Positions 31,436-33,202 of a stretch of 33,202 nucleotides of DNA are shown one piece after another. A program made the translations under genes and the position numbers. The notes under the pieces are model-generated. The model was not told the origin of the DNA and searched no databases. It saw nothing but the letters and a program-made list of their open reading frames with translations. This stretch comes from Micrococcales bacterium (GTDB taxonomy: Bacteria > Actinomycetota > Actinomycetes > Actinomycetales > Cellulomonadaceae): the NCBI GenBank assembly GCA_014763765.1, contig JACXUT010000013.1, positions 1 to 33,202 on the forward strand, in the 5' to 3' direction. Numbering within the stretch: position 1 is the first letter of the stretch; every line of letters begins with the position of its first letter.

Positions 31436-32086
31436 GTGCCCGTCCCGGCAACACCCCCCGGCGTGGACCGCCACCTGCTGCGCGACGACGTCTACCTGCG
31501 GCTGCGCGACGCGATCGTCGACGGGACGTTCGAGCCGGGGGAGCAGCTGCGGGACCAGGAGATCGCGGCGTGGCTCGGCGTCAGCCGCACGCCGGTGCGC
31601 GAGGCGCTGCTGCGGCTCGCGCAGGGCGGCCTCGTGCTCGCCCAGCCGGGGCGCTCCACGATCGTCAGCCCGCTCGACGCGCGCGAGGTCCGCGACGCCC
31701 GGGACGTGGTCGCCGCGATGCACGAGGTGGCCGTCCGCGAGGCGGTGCCGCTGCTCACGGAGGCGGAGGTCGCGGAGATGCGGGACGCGAACGTGCGCTT
31801 CGCCGCGGCGGTCGAGTCCGGGGACGTCGACGCGGCGCTGCGCGCGGACGGCGAGCTGCACGGCGTGCTGGTCGACGTCGCCGGCAACCGCGCGCTCGAG
31901 CGGGTGCTGGAGCTGTTCACCCCCGCGGTGCGGCGCGCGGAGCGGCTGCGGTTCGAGTCGGAGGCCGGCCGGCGCTCGGTCGCGCAGCACGACGAGCTGA
32001 TCCGGCTGTGCGCCGCGGGCGAGACCGACCGGGCCGCCGCCGTCGCGTACGACACGTGGCACAGCCTGGAGAGCACGCGGGAGTGA
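31436..32086 (+). CDS. GntR-family regulator, FadR/FCD type
   Basis: A 216-aa regulator. The N-terminal winged HTH (about 12-75) contains LRDAIVDGTFEPGEQLRDQE, then WLGVSRTPVREALLRL, the GntR signature. The all-helical FCD ligand domain (about 85-210) has the expected metal-site residues: an Asp in the RDVV segment and His in GELHGVLVDVAGN and AQHDELI. FCD regulators respond to organic acids or related metabolites. It starts with GTG behind GAGAGGA and is divergent from the hydrolase gene. The next gene downstream is an independent LacI regulator, 87 bp away with its own promoter-like sequence. Confidence 0.92.
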   Translation: MPVPATPPGVDRHLLRDDVYLRLRDAIVDGTFEPGEQLRDQEIAAWLGVSRTPVREALLRLAQGGLVLAQPGRSTIVSPLDAREVRDARDVVAAMHEVAVREAVPLLTEAEVAEMRDANVRFAAAVESGDVDAALRADGELHGVLVDVAGNRALERVLELFTPAVRRAERLRFESEAGRRSVAQHDELIRLCAAGETDRAAAVAYDTWHSLESTRE

Positions 32087-32114
32087 GCGCGGGTGCCGGG
32101 AGCGCATGAGGCCC

Positions 32115-32120
32115 TAACCT
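32115..32120 (+). promoter_or_regulatory. Probable -10 (TAACCT) for the second LacI gene
   Basis: TAACCT lies 53 nt before the GTG at 32174, giving a leader of about 45 nt that contains the ribosome site GAGGAG. No clear -35 was found. Confidence 0.35.
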
Positions 32121-32173
32121 GGGGCTCTGTCAGGGGGGTAGCGCCCTCCGGGGGCGAGGGACGAGGAGCCGCA

Positions 32174-33187
32174 GTGCCAGGAACGCGTCGGCGGGCGTCC
32201 TTGAAGGACGTGGCGCGGGAGGCCGGCGTCTCGTACCAGACGGTGTCGCGCGTCATCAACGACGGCGGCCGGGTCTCCACGGCCACCCGCGACCGGGTGC
32301 TCGCCGTGATCGCGGAGCTCGGGTACCGCCGCAACGACGCGGCGCGCGCCCTGGTGACGAGCCGCTCGCACACGATCGGTGTCATCGCCGACGCCTCGCC
32401 CAAGTACGGGCCCGTCAGCACGCTCGCCGCCGTCGAGTCCGCGGCCCGGGACGCGGGCTACACGGCACTCGTCACCACGACCAGCCACCCGTCCCCGCAG
32501 GAGGTGGCGGCGATCTTCCGCGCGTTCGTCGAGCGCGGGGTGGAGGGCGTCGTCGTGATCGCCCCACGGGTGTCCCTGTCGCACGTGACGCAGGAGGTCA
32601 CCGCCGGGCTCCCGGTCGTGCTGCTGTCGCCGGGGGAGACGAGCCACGAGGGCATCACGGTGTTCTACGAGGACCAGGAGCTCGGCGCCCGGCTGGCCAC
32701 CCGGCACCTGGTGGAGCTCGGCCACCGCGAGGTCGCGCACCTCGCCGGCAGCCAGGACTGGCTGGACGGTCAGGTGCGGCTGCGGGGCTGGCAGGCCGAG
32801 CTGCGCGCGCACGCGCTGCCGGCGCCGGCCGTGCAGTACGGGGACTGGACGGGCGAGAGCGCGTACCGGATCGGGCGCCGCATGGTCGCCGCCGGCCTGC
32901 CGACGTCGGTGTTCGTGGCCTCGGACCTCATGGCGCTGGGCTTCCTGCGCGCGCTGTACGAGGCGGGTGTCCGGGTGCCGCAGGACGTCTCGGTGGTCGG
33001 GTTCGACGACAACGAGTTCGCCGCGCAGGTGTTCCCGCCGCTGACGACAGTCCGCCAGTCGTTCGCGACGGTGGGGTCGCGCTGCATGGAGATCCTGCTC
33101 GGGCTGATCGAGGGCCAGGACGTGGACACGTCGCCGGCCGAGCCGTCGCTGGTCGTCCGGGCGTCCGCCGCCCGGCCCGCGCGCTGA
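32174..33187 (+). CDS. LacI-family transcriptional regulator
   Basis: A 337-aa LacI/GalR regulator. The HTH (ASLKDVAREAGVSYQTVSRV, about 8-27) and hinge (LGYRRNDAARALVTSRSHTI) are typical, and the effector domain contains VFVASDLMALGFLRALYEAG and the conserved end block DVSVVGFDDNEFA followed by PLTTVRQSF. Compared with the first LacI in this window it is closer to the family consensus. The GTG at 32174 follows GAGGAG at 7-8 nt spacing; a GTG at 32093 in frame lacks support and overlaps the promoter region. Its target, probably a sugar transport or glycosidase operon, is expected beyond the right edge. The gene is complete, with only 15 bases following. Confidence 0.93.
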   Translation: MPGTRRRASLKDVAREAGVSYQTVSRVINDGGRVSTATRDRVLAVIAELGYRRNDAARALVTSRSHTIGVIADASPKYGPVSTLAAVESAARDAGYTALVTTTSHPSPQEVAAIFRAFVERGVEGVVVIAPRVSLSHVTQEVTAGLPVVLLSPGETSHEGITVFYEDQELGARLATRHLVELGHREVAHLAGSQDWLDGQVRLRGWQAELRAHALPAPAVQYGDWTGESAYRIGRRMVAAGLPTSVFVASDLMALGFLRALYEAGVRVPQDVSVVGFDDNEFAAQVFPPLTTVRQSFATVGSRCMEILLGLIEGQDVDTSPAEPSLVVRASAARPAR

Positions 33188-33202
33188 CCTCCGCCCGCCG
33201 CC

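Overview
The window is very GC-rich, with strong G/C third positions, many GTG starts, Actinobacteria-type regulators (SigE-family ECF sigma factor, GntR/FCD, LacI and LuxR proteins) and several likely leaderless genes. It looks like a chromosomal piece of a high-GC actinobacterium, and the style fits Cellulomonas or a near relative. The genus is inferred, since no rRNA or other marker is present.

Left backbone (1-16184). A large perfect hairpin lies beside the 3' end of a LacI regulator (-). Next come a DUF4352 protein (-), a histidine kinase/response regulator pair followed by a large LuxR-type regulator (+), a GT2 glycosyltransferase with a 53-aa membrane protein (+), a HrtBA-like ABC exporter behind an array of operator half-sites (+), its probable TetR repressor (-), an ECF sigma factor coupled to a membrane-anchored protein with a duplicated ectodomain (-), and a degenerate ABC ATPase overlapping a YhgE/Pip membrane protein (+).

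Integrated element (16185 to about 27934). An intact tRNA-Arg(CCU) gene is the apparent attachment site. The element holds two overlapping small membrane proteins, an orphan DGQHR (DndB-like) protein behind a periodic AGATCT array, a tyrosine integrase and excisionase, a MobF relaxase-helicase, an unknown 151-aa protein, and a 1.2-kaa SIR2-like protein with a long C-terminal region (SIR2/DUF4020 type), a probable anti-phage effector. No type IV secretion genes are visible, so it reads as an integrative mobilizable element. A decayed copy of the tRNA 3' half plus its downstream sequence at about 27888-28062 marks the far end and suggests accretion of two related elements at the same tRNA.

Right backbone (about 28063-33202). 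An unknown Cys-rich protein (+), an extended-SDR epimerase (-) divergent from a MarR regulator (+), an alpha/beta hydrolase (-) divergent from a GntR regulator (+), and a second LacI regulator (+).

The two places most worth following up are the AGATCT array with its DGQHR gene, and the SIR2-like gene within the mobilizable element.
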